Positions 25,823-35,739 are shown, counted from the stretch's first letter. The stretch: DNA of 52,820 nucleotides from Chthoniobacteraceae bacterium (GCA_028293625.1 JAQGOL010000004.1:1-52820); one strand, 5' to 3'. Notes: generated from the sequence alone by a model not told the origin. Program-made: numbers and translations.

Positions 25823-27724
25823 ATGTCCCGGCCCCAGCGCATTGAATTCCTTCTCTTCATCGCCTGCTTTTTTGCGTTCTCGTATTTCCATCAGGGCGGC
25901 GGCTGGAACCAGAATTCCCGCTTTGCCGAAGTGCGCGCCATGGTTGAGGAAGGCCGTTTCGCGATCGATAACTTCATTGTTTACGAGAGGGTTGCCGGAA
26001 GCGATGTGCTGCGGCGCAACCCGCTCGACCACGCCGAATACAGCCGCAACGGCAAGCGGTTCGCGCTTTCGTGGGTCGACATGAGTTGGAATCTTTTCCC
26101 GGTCAATGAGGCGTCCACCACGCCTGACGTCGAGAAGGCGCCGATGGTGGAGATCTGCGCTTCAGGCGATATCGGATACGTGCCGCAGACGGGCCACTTT
26201 CATCCGAATAAACCGCCGGGCACGTCGTTTTTCGCGTTGCCGGGTTACTTCCTGCTCTACCACCTGGAATGCTGGTGCGGGCTCAATCCGGATCATTGGT
26301 GGATATTGACTCTAAATGCCTGGCTAACCACTGTTTGCAGTGTGGGTGTCGTTTCCGCCTTGGCCTGCGTCATGTTTTTCCGGCTCGCCCGCGATCTTTC
26401 CAATGGGGAAATGCTGCCCGCCGTGCTTGCAACGCTGGCCTTTGCTTTCGGCACCACGTTTTTTCCGTTCGCGACGATCCTCTTTGATCACGCGCTCACC
26501 GCATCGCTGCTTCTGGGCGGCTTTTATTTTTTGCGATGCGGACGGTCGCCTGTCTCCCATGTTTTGGCGGGGCTCTGCGCCGGATTTGCCGCTGTTACCA
26601 ATTATGTGGCAGCCATTGCCGTCATTTTCCTTGGGTTCTATGCGCTGCTCTCCGTCGGGTCGGACCGGCGCAACTGGCGCGCCGCTTTCCTTTACACAGC
26701 GGGCGTCGCCGGTCCTTTTCTTCTGATTTGCGCCTACGGATGGGTCTGCTTTGGCTCGCCGTTCAAGATCAATAATGATTTCCAGAACCCGCTGTTTAAA
26801 GATACCGGCGGCGCGCTTTTTGGAATGTTCCCGATTCCGCGTTCCATCGGCGCCTTATACCGGCTTGCATACGTCGCGGTGCTGCTTGTTGCCTCGCCAT
26901 TTCGCGGAGTGATCCTTCTTGCGCCAGTGCTGCTGATGGGAGTGTACGGGATTTTCATTTGGCTGCGCGAAAAGTCGCACGTTTCGGAAGCAAGACTTTG
27001 CCTGGCAATTTTCGGCTTCTTCTTTGTCGTGAATATGACGTTCAACGGTTATCACGGCGGTTTTTCGGCCGGTCCGCGTTACCTGGTGCCTGGTCTGCCG
27101 TTCCTGGCGTTGCCACTGGTGGTGGCGTTCGCGCGGTGGCGTAAAATCACCGCCGTTTTAGGCGTCGTATCGGTCTGCGTTCAGCTGCTTTTAACGGCGA
27201 CCGACGCGCAAAGCCCGGTCGGAGTGGGGGGCCATGCCCGGGTGGAAGGCCGTCGCGATGAATGGAGCTACAATCTTCTGGCCGATTATGCGTGGCCCCT
27301 CTTTGCGTACGGACGGGCCTGGCCACTTTTGGAGGAGCAAATGGCGCTGCACATGGAGAAGGAAGAGCTGAAGATCGCTTCCGAAACCACCGATCCCGCT
27401 GAACAACAGCGCCGCGCCGACCTGATGCGCAGCGTGTTGCGTGAATCGATCTCTAACGGCGAAGCCTCTCCGTTCCTGCTAGGCTCGGTAAGCGGCCCGG
27501 TTTCCGTAAATCCGATTGGCATTTACGAGGGGCTTTTTACCTATGTTTTTTACCCGCCGCATTCCCCGCAATGCCAGTGGGCTTCCTTTAACGTCGGCGA
27601 GTTCATCTGGCCCCGCAGCCAGTGGAGCCTGCTCCCTTTGCTGCTCATCACCGGCGGCCTCTGCGCCGGGATGCTGTTCCTGGCCGTTCGCGATGAGCAA
27701 GGGATGGAAAAACGCAAAGCCTGA
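25823..27724 (+). CDS. Multi-pass membrane protein, GT-C glycosyltransferase-like
   Basis: The ATG at 25823 (MSRPQRIEFLLFIACFFAFS) gives 633 residues; an ATG 60 bases upstream adds a non-membrane leader. Ten or more membrane helices are visible. The first extracytoplasmic loop carries NSRFAEVRAMVEEGRFAIDN and later HPNKPPGTSFFALPGYFLLY, the 'R...(V/L)...G...D' and 'KPPG' patterns seen in GT-C enzymes such as ArnT/PMT-type mannosyltransferases. These transfer sugars from lipid-phosphate donors outside the cytoplasmic membrane. The catalytic acid cannot be fixed by eye. The soluble C-terminal loop (residues 460-600) is followed by a last helix. A conserved membrane protein of other function is possible. 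Confidence 0.65.
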   Translation: MSRPQRIEFLLFIACFFAFSYFHQGGGWNQNSRFAEVRAMVEEGRFAIDNFIVYERVAGSDVLRRNPLDHAEYSRNGKRFALSWVDMSWNLFPVNEASTTPDVEKAPMVEICASGDIGYVPQTGHFHPNKPPGTSFFALPGYFLLYHLECWCGLNPDHWWILTLNAWLTTVCSVGVVSALACVMFFRLARDLSNGEMLPAVLATLAFAFGTTFFPFATILFDHALTASLLLGGFYFLRCGRSPVSHVLAGLCAGFAAVTNYVAAIAVIFLGFYALLSVGSDRRNWRAAFLYTAGVAGPFLLICAYGWVCFGSPFKINNDFQNPLFKDTGGALFGMFPIPRSIGALYRLAYVAVLLVASPFRGVILLAPVLLMGVYGIFIWLREKSHVSEARLCLAIFGFFFVVNMTFNGYHGGFSAGPRYLVPGLPFLALPLVVAFARWRKITAVLGVVSVCVQLLLTATDAQSPVGVGGHARVEGRRDEWSYNLLADYAWPLFAYGRAWPLLEEQMALHMEKEELKIASETTDPAEQQRRADLMRSVLRESISNGEASPFLLGSVSGPVSVNPIGIYEGLFTYVFYPPHSPQCQWASFNVGEFIWPRSQWSLLPLLLITGGLCAGMLFLAVRDEQGMEKRKA

Positions 27725-28135
27725 TCCGGCCCGGCCTTTTAAATCCCTTTATACCGGGCAAACGGGGGCGATTTGAAAAAAGGATGCAGATTCTTACAAA
27801 CATCTCTTGCCCCCAAGGGGACTTTCGCCTACATAGTCGCCCCCCTTTCGCGCTCTCGATGTGGATCTCCACTCGCTCTCGCGGCTCCCGGTTTTGGCCG
27901 GTGGGTCCGTGAGTTAGGAACCCTGGGAGTCGTGAGGGACGCAGTCTTTTTCTCGTGGTTTTTCTACGAGGGAAAAAAGTTGAGAGCAGGTCAGAAATTC
28001 GCTTGCAGCATCAAGTGAATCCTCTAGTCTCCGCCCTCCCCGCCGCCGGTAGCTACTCCAGACCGGCAATGGCGGGTTTTTCATCACCGGATTTCGGTGC
28101 TGAATGGAGTGAATTAAACGAAGCCACACTTTCGA
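27725..28135. other. Leader region of the ribosomal superoperon
   Basis: The 411 bases ahead of rpsL hold no gene. A CTCGTGGTTTTTCTACGAG hairpin lies near 27952 and a terminator-like hairpin at 28040-28081. The promoter is expected here but no clear -35/-10 pair could be picked by eye. Confidence 0.5.
28040..28081 (+). terminator. Terminator-like hairpin upstream of rpsL (possible attenuator)
   Basis: CCGCCGCCGGT (28040-28050) pairs with ACCGGC and GGCGG (28062-28075, with a 3-base bulge) around an 11-base loop, followed by GTTTTT (28076-28081). It ends 54 bases before the rpsL start. It could terminate upstream transcription or attenuate the str operon. Confidence 0.55.
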
Positions 28136-28564
28136 ATGCCCACCATCAACCAGCTCGTCCGTAAGGGGCGCCAAAAGATTTCAGTTAAATCGAAATCCCC
28201 GGCGCTGACAAATTGCCCGTTTCGTCGCGGTGTCTGCACTCAGGTGATGACACGTACGCCGAAGAAGCCTAACTCCGCATTGCGGAAGGTGGCCAAAGTT
28301 CGCCTCACTAATGGCTATGAGATCATCGCCTATATTCCCGGCGAAGGTCACAACCTCCAGGAGCACTCCATTGTGCTTGTGCGTGGTGGCCGTGTAAAAG
28401 ATTTGCCTGGTGTCCGCTATCATATCGTCCGCGGCGCACTTGATGCGCTCGGAGTTGATGGCCGCCGCCGCAGCCGCTCCAAATACGGAGCCAAGCGTCC
28501 GAAGCCCGGCCAGGAAGCCGCGGCCAAGGGTAAGGGCGGAAAGCCCGCCGGTAAGAAGAAGTAA
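28136..28564 (+). CDS. rpsL: 30S ribosomal protein S12
   Basis: A 142-residue S12 protein, which stabilises the decoding centre of the small subunit. The conserved block [18 protein letters not shown] includes K43, and [17 protein letters not shown] includes K88; both are the streptomycin-sensitive residues. Compared with the usual 124 residues, there is a Lys/Gly/Ala-rich C-terminal tail of about 18 residues. First gene of the superoperon; rpsG follows after 28 bases. Confidence 0.98.
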   Translation: MPTINQLVRKGRQKISVKSKSPALTNCPFRRGVCTQVMTRTPKKPNSALRKVAKVRLTNGYEIIAYIPGEGHNLQEHSIVLVRGGRVKDLPGVRYHIVRGALDALGVDGRRRSRSKYGAKRPKPGQEAAAKGKGGKPAGKKK

Positions 28565-28592
28565 GTAAGTTCCACTTTTAAGCACCACTCAC

Positions 28593-29066
28593 ATGTCACG
28601 CCGTCGTCGAGTTATTCATAAAGAAGAGAAGCAGGATAGCCGTTACGGCAGTCCAGTTGTGGCGCGCCTCATTGCGACCGTAATGAAAAGTGGCAAGAAG
28701 TCACTGGCCGAGCGCATCGTCTACACAGCGATCGAAGAAACCCGCACGGGCACCGATGCCGTTGATCCTTTGGAGACTCTCCATAAGGCAATGGACAACG
28801 TGAAGCCCCGTCTTGAGGTGAAGAGCCGCCGCGTTGGTGGCGCCACCTATCAGGTCCCAATGGAAGTGCCTCCTGGCCGCCAGGTCGCCCTCGCCATGCG
28901 CTGGATCGTTGGTTACGCCACCAAGCGTAAAAACGTTCCTCTCATGAAGGCCCTTGCCAGCGAGCTTAAGGAAGCCGCTGCCGGACAGGGGAATGCGATC
29001 AAAAAGCGCGATGATACGCACAAGATGGCACAGGCCAACCGTGCGTTCGCTCACTTCCGCTTCTAA
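28593..29066 (+). CDS. rpsG: 30S ribosomal protein S7
   Basis: A 157-residue S7 protein of normal length; it nucleates assembly of the 30S head and contacts the exit-site tRNA. The N-terminus [20 protein letters not shown], the block [20 protein letters not shown] and the C-terminal [13 protein letters not shown] are canonical. It lies between rpsL and fusA, the standard str order. Confidence 0.98.
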   Translation: MSRRRRVIHKEEKQDSRYGSPVVARLIATVMKSGKKSLAERIVYTAIEETRTGTDAVDPLETLHKAMDNVKPRLEVKSRRVGGATYQVPMEVPPGRQVALAMRWIVGYATKRKNVPLMKALASELKEAAAGQGNAIKKRDDTHKMAQANRAFAHFRF

Positions 29067-29096
29067 TTAAGACATTGTCTTTAACCGGGAATCATT

Positions 29097-31265
29097 ATGG
29101 CTGTAGTCGCCGCTAAACCACTTTCTGAAAATCCGAATTCGCCCGATCGCGCTTACCCGCTCGAGAGGACGCGGAATATTGGGATTGCTGCGCACATCGA
29201 CGCCGGCAAAACCACGCTCACTGAGCGAATCCTGTTCTATACAGGAATGATCCACAAGATCGGTGAGGTGCATGAAGGCACCACAGTCACCGACTGGATG
29301 GAGCAGGAGCGCGAACGTGGAATCACGATCACCTCCGCCGCCACGACCTGCTTCTGGACCCAGCGTCCCGAAGAAACCATCTACAAGGCCTATAACGGCA
29401 TCAAGATGCGGGTCAACATCATCGACACCCCCGGCCACGTTGACTTCACTGCTGAAGTTGAGCGTTCGCTGCGTGTTCTTGACGGCGCGGTTGCTGTTTT
29501 TTGCGCGGTTGCCGGTGTGCAGCCCCAGTCTGAAACCGTCTGGCGCCAGGCGACCAAATACAACGTGCCTCGCATCGCGTTCGTTAATAAGATGGACCGG
29601 ACCGGTGCCAACTTTGACAACGCGATCAATGACATGCGCACCAAGCTCGGTGCCAATGCATGGCCCGTTCTGATTCCGCTCGGTCGTGAAGATTATCTTC
29701 AGGGTCAGCTCGATGTCATCAATCGCAAGGCGATCATCTATTCAGACAGCGATGTCATGGGATCGGTCTACAGGATCGAAGAAATTCCCGAGGAGTTTCA
29801 AGACCTTGTTGAAAACGCTTACGCCGACCTGGTGACCGCGATTTCTGATCTTGATGAAGAAATTGGCACTGCGTTTCTTGAGGAACAGCCGATTACTCCA
29901 ACCATGTTGAAGGCTGGTATCCGCCGGCAGACAATCGCGAACAAGTTCGTTCCGGTGGTCGGCGGCTCGGCCTTCAAGAACAAGGGAGTCCAGTATCTTG
30001 TCGATGCGGTCATCGATTATCTTCCCGGACCACTCGATATTCCGGCCGCCAAAGGCCAGGATCCCGATACAGCGGCTCCGATCCCGGCAATTGCCAATGA
30101 CAGCGCGCCTTTCTGTTCGCTCGCTTTCAAACTCTGGAGCGATCCGTTTGTAGGCAAGCTGGTATTCTTCCGTGTTTACAGCGGCAAGCTCACCAAGGGT
30201 GATACTGTCTATAATCCTCGCACCAATAAGCGGGACCGGATCAGCCGTCTGATTCAGATCCAGGCAGACAAGCGCGAAGATATCGACACGATCTACTCGG
30301 GTGACATCGCGGCAATCGTCGGCATTAAGAATGTGACGACCGGCGATACGCTCTGTGATGAAGATCATGTGATGCTTCTTGAGCCTCCTTCCTTCCCTGA
30401 CCCGGTTATCTCGATGGCTATTGAGCCAAAGACCAAGGTCGATCAGGAAAAGATGGGCCTCGCTCTCCAGCGTCTTGCTGAAGAAGATCCCACCTTCCGG
30501 GTTCACACCGACGAAGACACCGGCCAGACGATTATCGCCGGCATGGGTGAGCTTCACCTGGAAATCATTCGGGATCGAATGATGCGCGAATTCAAAGTCG
30601 ATGCCAACGCCGGCAAGCCGCAGATTGCTTACCGCGAAACCATCACCAAGCCCGCAATGGGCGACGGAAAGCTTATCAAGCAATCCGGTGGTCGTGGTCA
30701 ATACGGCCATGTTATCGTCAACGTCCGTCCGTCCGAACGCGGCAAGGGATTGGTTGTTGAGAACAAGGTGGTCGGCGGCACGATCCCGAAAGAATACATT
30801 CCTGCCTGTAAAAAGGGCATTGAAGAAGCCGTGCTGAATGGCGTGGTTGGCGGTTACCCGGTCATCGATGTCGAAGTCGACATCATCGACGGCAGCTACC
30901 ACGACGTCGATTCGAACGAACTCGCTTTCAAGATGGCGGCTATCTTTGCCGTCAAGGAAGCTTTCAAAAAGGCCAATGCAATCCTGCTTGAGCCTATTAT
31001 GAAGGTCGAAAACTCCACGCCTGATGAGTATCAAGGCGACATCATGGGGGATCTTAACCGCCGCCGCGGCAAGATCATGAGCATTGAATCGAAGGGCAAC
31101 CTTAGCATCATCAATGCTGAAGTGCCGCTGGCCGAAATGTTCGGCTATTCGACCGCAATCCGATCGCTCTCCAAAGGGCGCTCCAGTTATTCAATGGAAC
31201 CGCTCCACTTTGAGCAAGTGCCGGCGCAAGTGCTCGCCGCCGTGCTCGATCAGAAGGGCAAATAA
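29097..31265 (+). CDS. fusA: Elongation factor G
   Basis: A 722-residue translocase GTPase that drives tRNA and mRNA movement on the ribosome and helps recycle ribosomes. The G1 motif AHIDAGKTT lies at residues 32-40; DTPGHVDF (G3) and [10 protein letters not shown] (G4) follow. The C-terminal domains include [20 protein letters not shown] and the ending [20 protein letters not shown]. About 18 residues are added before the G domain relative to E. coli. Only 11 bases separate it from rpsJ, so there is no tuf gene at the usual place. Confidence 0.98.
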   Translation: MAVVAAKPLSENPNSPDRAYPLERTRNIGIAAHIDAGKTTLTERILFYTGMIHKIGEVHEGTTVTDWMEQERERGITITSAATTCFWTQRPEETIYKAYNGIKMRVNIIDTPGHVDFTAEVERSLRVLDGAVAVFCAVAGVQPQSETVWRQATKYNVPRIAFVNKMDRTGANFDNAINDMRTKLGANAWPVLIPLGREDYLQGQLDVINRKAIIYSDSDVMGSVYRIEEIPEEFQDLVENAYADLVTAISDLDEEIGTAFLEEQPITPTMLKAGIRRQTIANKFVPVVGGSAFKNKGVQYLVDAVIDYLPGPLDIPAAKGQDPDTAAPIPAIANDSAPFCSLAFKLWSDPFVGKLVFFRVYSGKLTKGDTVYNPRTNKRDRISRLIQIQADKREDIDTIYSGDIAAIVGIKNVTTGDTLCDEDHVMLLEPPSFPDPVISMAIEPKTKVDQEKMGLALQRLAEEDPTFRVHTDEDTGQTIIAGMGELHLEIIRDRMMREFKVDANAGKPQIAYRETITKPAMGDGKLIKQSGGRGQYGHVIVNVRPSERGKGLVVENKVVGGTIPKEYIPACKKGIEEAVLNGVVGGYPVIDVEVDIIDGSYHDVDSNELAFKMAAIFAVKEAFKKANAILLEPIMKVENSTPDEYQGDIMGDLNRRRGKIMSIESKGNLSIINAEVPLAEMFGYSTAIRSLSKGRSSYSMEPLHFEQVPAQVLAAVLDQKGK

Positions 31266-31276
31266 CAACTTAGATT

Positions 31277-31585
31277 ATGACTGGACAACGCATCCGCATC
31301 CGTCTCAAGGCTTTCGATTATCGCATGCTGGATACATCGGCCGCGGAAATTGTAGAAACCGCCAAGCGCACCGGCGCCCAAGTTGCTGGCCCGATTCCTT
31401 TGCCGACTCGCGTCGAGAGGTTCACTGTGAACCGCTCCCCGCACGTTGACAAAAAGTCGATGGATCAGTTTGAAATCCGCACCCACAAGCGTTTGCTCGA
31501 CATCATCGAGCCAACTGCCAAGACGGTCGATGAGCTCAAGAAGCTCAATCTGCCGGCCGGCGTGGACATCACCATCAAGATTTGA
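31277..31585 (+). CDS. rpsJ: 30S ribosomal protein S10
   Basis: A 102-residue S10 protein of the 30S head, also the NusE component of transcription antitermination complexes. [40 protein letters not shown] and [20 protein letters not shown] are diagnostic. It begins the S10 cluster immediately behind fusA, so the str and S10 operons are joined here. Confidence 0.98.
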   Translation: MTGQRIRIRLKAFDYRMLDTSAAEIVETAKRTGAQVAGPIPLPTRVERFTVNRSPHVDKKSMDQFEIRTHKRLLDIIEPTAKTVDELKKLNLPAGVDITIKI

Positions 31586-31605
31586 TTACCAGCTCAACCG
31601 CCAAG

Positions 31606-32256
31606 ATGAAGATTGGATTGCTAGGCAAAAAACTCGGGATGACCCGCGTCTACGATGATAAAGGCAAGGCTACGGCCGTGACTGTCATCGAGGCCGGCGG
31701 TAACACCGCTACTCAGGTCAAAACCGGAACCACCGACGGATATTGCGCCGTGCAGGTTGGTTTCGATACTCAAAAAGAACAGCGCGTCACGCAGCCGCTT
31801 CTTGGACATTTCAAGAAGGCTGGCAGCGAACCCAAAAAGCTCGTCAAAGAGTTCCGTCTACCTGACGGCACCACGCTTGAAGGCGCCATTGATCTTAATG
31901 TTAGCCAGTTCGCCCCCGGAGACCTGATCGACGTGATCGGGCAATCGAAGGGCAAGGGCTTTCAAGGCGTTATCAAACGCCATAACATGCACGGTCAAGG
32001 CGCTTCCCACGGTTCGATGATGCATCGCCGTAACGGCGCAATCGGCAATCGTTCCACCCCGGGTCGTGTTTGGAAGAACATGGGCATGGCTGGTCACATG
32101 GGTGATGAACGAGTAACCGTCCAGAACCTGCGCGTCCTTCAGGTCCGTGAAGCTGAAGGGGTCATTCTAGTAACCGGCGCGGTCCCCGGAGCCAACGGCA
32201 GCTATGTCGTGGTTCGCCCCGCCAAAAAAGACAAAAAAGTGGAGGCCGCTAAGTAA
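31606..32256 (+). CDS. rplC: 50S ribosomal protein L3
   Basis: A 216-residue L3 protein, which binds near the peptidyl-transferase centre. The ATG at 31606 (MKIGLLGKKLGMTRVYDDKG) is chosen; a TTG at 31582 overlaps the rpsJ stop and adds non-conserved residues. KGFQGVIKRHNMHGQGASHG and the GNRSTPGRVWKNMGMAGHMG loop are canonical. The stop overlaps the rplD start (TAATG), implying translational coupling. Confidence 0.97.
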   Translation: MKIGLLGKKLGMTRVYDDKGKATAVTVIEAGGNTATQVKTGTTDGYCAVQVGFDTQKEQRVTQPLLGHFKKAGSEPKKLVKEFRLPDGTTLEGAIDLNVSQFAPGDLIDVIGQSKGKGFQGVIKRHNMHGQGASHGSMMHRRNGAIGNRSTPGRVWKNMGMAGHMGDERVTVQNLRVLQVREAEGVILVTGAVPGANGSYVVVRPAKKDKKVEAAK

Positions 32257-32867
32257 TGAGCGCAACTGTCCTGACTCTCGAGGCGGCGCTTAACGCGAAC
32301 GTCTCTGTTATCACCAACGGCAAAGGCACACAAGCTGTGCATGATGTGGTGGTCGCCATGCGCGCCGCCCGCCGTAGCGGAACCGCCAATACGAAATCGA
32401 AGGCGGACGTCAACCTGAGCGGTGCCAAACCATGGCGCCAAAAAGGCACCGGCCGCGCCCGTGCTGGTTACAAATCCTCGCCTGTATGGGTAGGCGGCGG
32501 CGTGGTCTTCGGACCGAAGCCCCGTGACTATACAAAGAAAGTATCCAAATCAGTTCGCCGCCTGGCTTTGAGCAAGGCGCTGAGTGTCCGCATCGCTGCG
32601 GGGGATGTGCTTCTGGTTGATTCGTTCACAGTGAGCGGGCCAAAAACCAAGCAGTTCCTTTCGGCAATGGAAGCGATCACACCGGAATCCAAAGTGCTCG
32701 TCATCGGCAAAGCGTTCGATGAATCGACTTATCTCTCGGCACGTAACGTCAGGCCGACTCTCCTGATCACATCGGCCGAAGTGAACACTGAGCAACTACT
32801 CGGCTACCGGAAGATCGTCGTCACCAGCGACGCCCTCGGAGAACTCGCAGAGAGGACATCGAAGTAA
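32256..32867 (+). CDS. rplD: 50S ribosomal protein L4
   Basis: A 203-residue L4 protein lining the nascent-peptide tunnel. The tunnel loop KPWRQKGTGRARAGYKSSPV is fully conserved, as is GGGVVFGPKPRDY. L4 represses the S10 operon in E. coli; no such leader site is evident in this joined operon. It overlaps rplC by one base at its start and rplW by one base at its end. Confidence 0.97.
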   Translation: MSATVLTLEAALNANVSVITNGKGTQAVHDVVVAMRAARRSGTANTKSKADVNLSGAKPWRQKGTGRARAGYKSSPVWVGGGVVFGPKPRDYTKKVSKSVRRLALSKALSVRIAAGDVLLVDSFTVSGPKTKQFLSAMEAITPESKVLVIGKAFDESTYLSARNVRPTLLITSAEVNTEQLLGYRKIVVTSDALGELAERTSK

Positions 32868-33151
32868 TGAACGAGCCCTACGACATCATTCAGACCATCG
32901 TCTTTACTGAAAAGGCGACCCTGCTGTCTGAGACCCTTAATAAATACGTTTTCCGGGTTAATCCCCGCGCCAACAAGATTCAGATCAAGCTGGCTGTCGA
33001 GCGCCTCTTTAAAAAGAAGGTCATCGGCGTGAACACCTGCAACTATGCGGGTAAGAAAAAGCGTGAGCGCACCGCAGCTTACGGCCGGAAAGCGCATTGG
33101 AAAAAAGCGATCGTTACCTTGAAAGAGGGCGACAAGATCAACCTGGCGTAA
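32867..33151 (+). CDS. rplW: 50S ribosomal protein L23
   Basis: A 94-residue L23 protein, which sits at the tunnel exit and docks trigger factor and SRP. The conserved segments TEKATLLSETLNKYVFRVNP and KIQIKLAVERLFKKKVIGVN are present. The start codon overlaps the rplD stop (TAATG). Standard S10 order. Confidence 0.96.
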   Translation: MNEPYDIIQTIVFTEKATLLSETLNKYVFRVNPRANKIQIKLAVERLFKKKVIGVNTCNYAGKKKRERTAAYGRKAHWKKAIVTLKEGDKINLA

Positions 33152-33172
33152 CCTTTAGCCGCGCAAAAAGTC

Positions 33173-34024
33173 ATGGCACTTAAAACCTTTCGTCCCTTCA
33201 CACCGGCCAACCGCTACAAAGCGTTGCCCGCGTTTGACGAGATCACAAAATCCAAACCCGAGAAGTCTCTTCTTGAGGTCAAAAAGCGGAGCGGCGGTCG
33301 TAACAACCGCGGCCGGCTAACGGCACGTCACATCGGTGGCGGCCACAAGAAAAAATATCGTATCGTCGATTTCAAACGGAGCAAACGCGACATCGTCGCT
33401 GAAGTGCTCTCGGTTGAATATGATCCGAATCGCACGGCCCGCATTGCGCTTATCCAATATACGGATGGCGTGAAGGCTTACATCCTCGCCCCAAACGGCT
33501 TGGTTGTCGGACAAAAGGTCAGCTCGGGTGAGAAAGCAGCTCCTGAACTTGGTAATGCGCTTCCCCTGAGCGCCATCCCGCTGGGAACAGCCATCCACAA
33601 TGTGGAACTGGTTCACGGACGCGGCGGCCAGGTGGCTCGCAGCGCCGGTCAGCAGTGCATCCTGAATAACCGCGAAGCCGGTTATGCACTCATCCGCATG
33701 CCTTCCGGTGAAATCCGCAAGATTCACGATGGCTGCTACGCAACGATCGGCCAGGTTGGAAACGGCGATCATATGAACGTTTCCTCCGGAAAAGCTGGAC
33801 GCAGCCGCTGGCTTGGAGTGCGCCCGACAGTGCGTGGTATGGCCATGAATCCGGTCGATCACCCGATGGGTGGCGGTCAAGGAAAGTCCAAGGGTGGTGG
33901 CGGACGCCAGCATCCCGAATCGCCCTGGGGTCAGCTCGCCAAAGGTTTCAAGACCCGCCGCAAGCACCACACCAGCAACAACTTCATCGTCACACGCCGG
34001 CCTTCGAAAAAGAAGACCAGGTAA
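33173..34024 (+). CDS. rplB: 50S ribosomal protein L2
   Basis: A 283-residue L2 protein, needed for subunit association and peptidyl transfer. [20 protein letters not shown], the [19 protein letters not shown] stretch and the C-terminal [20 protein letters not shown] with its conserved His are all canonical. Length is typical. It is followed by rpsS after 20 bases. Confidence 0.98.
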   Translation: MALKTFRPFTPANRYKALPAFDEITKSKPEKSLLEVKKRSGGRNNRGRLTARHIGGGHKKKYRIVDFKRSKRDIVAEVLSVEYDPNRTARIALIQYTDGVKAYILAPNGLVVGQKVSSGEKAAPELGNALPLSAIPLGTAIHNVELVHGRGGQVARSAGQQCILNNREAGYALIRMPSGEIRKIHDGCYATIGQVGNGDHMNVSSGKAGRSRWLGVRPTVRGMAMNPVDHPMGGGQGKSKGGGGRQHPESPWGQLAKGFKTRRKHHTSNNFIVTRRPSKKKTR

Positions 34025-34044
34025 TTTAACCGACATCCGCTACT

Positions 34045-34323
34045 ATGGGTCGTTCCCTGAAAAAAGGTCCCTTCGTTGAGCAGCATCTTTACGAGAAGAT
34101 CGACAAACTAAATGCATCGAGTGTCAAGAAGCCGATCAAGACCTGGTCGCGCCGCTCGACGATCACTCCGGAGTTCGTGGGACATACGTTCCTCGTCCAC
34201 AACGGTAAGATCTTTAACTCGGTCTTCGTTACCGAAAACATGGTGGGCCACAAGCTTGGAGAATTTTCGCCAACGCGGATCTTCAAAAAGCACGGCTCGC
34301 ACACCGCCAAGGTGACCAAGTAA
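34045..34323 (+). CDS. rpsS: 30S ribosomal protein S19
   Basis: A 92-residue S19 protein of the 30S head that pairs with S13. [40 protein letters not shown] and [20 protein letters not shown] are diagnostic. Normally rplV follows directly; here an unrelated exported-protein gene intervenes. Confidence 0.98.
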   Translation: MGRSLKKGPFVEQHLYEKIDKLNASSVKKPIKTWSRRSTITPEFVGHTFLVHNGKIFNSVFVTENMVGHKLGEFSPTRIFKKHGSHTAKVTK

Positions 34324-34351
34324 CCGCGGTGTTTGCGACGGAAGTTGAAGC

Positions 34352-35194
34352 ATGAAAAAGAAGCTATCAACTTTTGGAGCAGGCGCCCTGGTGTTAGTCG
34401 CCGGACTGCAAATGGCTCTGGCATTGCCGGAGCCGCAGGCGGCAAGTTCTTTGACTGAAAAAGAGATCGAATCCTCCGAAGCCCAGTTGGCATTCGAGGC
34501 TGGGCAGATTGAAGCAAAGCGGCTCGCTGAAAAGCTTGCCGCCAGCGAAGAGTCAGTCGCCCAGCTGCAACAGAACCTCGCAAACAGCAACAGCGAGCTT
34601 GAAGTGTTCCGCCGCCAGGCGGGCGCACTCAAGCTTCGGCTTGAAGCGATCGGGGTTGACGGAGCCGGCGGTAATACCGCCGTACTTGAACAGCGGCTGG
34701 TAAAGGCGCTCACCAATCTTCGGATTACGGAAGAGGAACGAAAGGCATTGAAAGATGCCCTGGTTCGCTTAACGGAAGCCGTGCTGACCTATGAAAAGGT
34801 CACCGTGAGCACCAATCCCGACAGCCGCCTGGCTCTCGAAGCCGAAATGCGAGGCGCAGCCAAAGCGCTCGGAGTCGCTCCACCGCAGTCGGTGAGCACA
34901 AATGCCGTATCTTCCACGCTGACCGACGCAGCAGTCATTAGCATTAAAGAAGATATAGCTCTTGTCGTAGCCAACGTTGGAAGCAATCATGGCGTCCAAG
35001 TGGGCATGCCATTCCGCGTCATTCGTGACGGCAAAATTATTGGCAAGATCCGGGTTGTCGACGTTCGCGAGAAAATCGCGGGAGCGGTGATTCAGGATCT
35101 CAGTTCAGACAAAGCAAAGATAGAAGTTGGTGACCGCCTGACAGTGGAAGCCGTGCTCCCAGTTCAAACGGGAGTGCTCAGCATTCGAAAGTAA
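34352..35194 (+). CDS. Exported coiled-coil protein with FlgT-C-like domain, inside the S10 operon
   Basis: A 280-residue protein with a signal peptide (MKKKLSTFGAGALVLVAGLQ, cleavage near MALALPEP). Residues 35-150 are a long coiled coil (EIESSEAQLAFEAGQIEAKR, EESVAQLQQNLANSNSELEV). After a Ser/Thr linker the C-terminal 85 residues read ALVVANVGSNHGVQVGMPFR, VIRDGKIIGKIRVVDVREKI and KIEVGDRL. This 'G...GV..G..f.V.r.g..iG.i.V..v......G' pattern matches small beta-barrel domains of FlgT-C or MreC type that bind other envelope proteins. It lies between rpsS (28 bases) and rplV (68 bases) on the same strand, so it should be expressed with ribosomal proteins. A partial repeat of its 3' end follows it. 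Function unknown; an envelope or secretion-linked role is a guess. Confidence 0.85.
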   Translation: MKKKLSTFGAGALVLVAGLQMALALPEPQAASSLTEKEIESSEAQLAFEAGQIEAKRLAEKLAASEESVAQLQQNLANSNSELEVFRRQAGALKLRLEAIGVDGAGGNTAVLEQRLVKALTNLRITEEERKALKDALVRLTEAVLTYEKVTVSTNPDSRLALEAEMRGAAKALGVAPPQSVSTNAVSSTLTDAAVISIKEDIALVVANVGSNHGVQVGMPFRVIRDGKIIGKIRVVDVREKIAGAVIQDLSSDKAKIEVGDRLTVEAVLPVQTGVLSIRK

Positions 35195-35222
35195 AAGTGG
35201 TGTCCGCCCGACGGTGGAAGCC
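35129..35222 (+). repeat. Direct repeat duplicating the 3' part of the inserted gene
   Basis: Bases 35129-35152 (ggtgaccgcctgacagtgga, then agcc) recur at 35199-35222 with three mismatches in 24, offset by 70 bases. The second copy lies after the stop codon, in the spacer before rplV, so part of the gene's end was duplicated. Confidence 0.6.
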
Positions 35223-35262
35223 CTAAAATCAGTTTCACGACCAAACAGCTAAGCGTTTAGAC

Positions 35263-35736
35263 ATGCAGATTAAATCCATCTACCGAGGCGCGCGCATCTC
35301 GGCCTTCAAGGCCCGGGAAGTGACGCGCGCAATCCAGGGGTTGCCCGTTGCGGCCGCTCTTGACGTTGTTGCATTCAGCCCCAAAAAGGCTGCCGCAATG
35401 ATTGCCAAGACATTGAAGAGCGCGATCGCCAACGCGGAAAACAACAATCATCTGCGTGCCGAGAAGTTGGTCGTGCAGGAAGCCACCGTTGGCGAAGGCC
35501 CCACCTTCAAGCGTTTCCAGCCCAAGGCCCGCGGCAGCGCAGGCCCGATCCGGAAACGGACCAGCCACATTCGCATCATTCTCTCCGACGAGATTGAAAT
35601 CAAAACCCGCGCCTCCAAAAAAGCCGGCGTGAAGAAAAAGAGCATCAAGCCCGCTGCGCAAAACAAAGCGGAAAAACCCGTTGTGGCCCCGGTTGAAACC
35701 GCGACCGCGACCCCCGAGGCCACTTCGCAGGAATAA
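35263..35736 (+). CDS. rplV: 50S ribosomal protein L22 with C-terminal extension
   Basis: A 157-residue L22 protein, which lines the peptide tunnel and is a macrolide-resistance locus. The core holds YRGARISAFKAREVTRAIQG, SAIANAENNNHLRAEKLVVQ and FQPKARGSAGPIRKRTSHIR. The usual length is about 110; the last 45 residues are Lys- then Ala/Pro/Thr-rich and look disordered. rpsC follows after 3 bases. Confidence 0.97.
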   Translation: MQIKSIYRGARISAFKAREVTRAIQGLPVAAALDVVAFSPKKAAAMIAKTLKSAIANAENNNHLRAEKLVVQEATVGEGPTFKRFQPKARGSAGPIRKRTSHIRIILSDEIEIKTRASKKAGVKKKSIKPAAQNKAEKPVVAPVETATATPEATSQE

Positions 35737-35739
35737 GTT

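Noticed and set aside
29742-31034. A 430-residue minus-strand open frame opposite fusA
   Set aside because: It mirrors EF-G codons and shows no protein family pattern; long antisense frames are common opposite highly biased genes.
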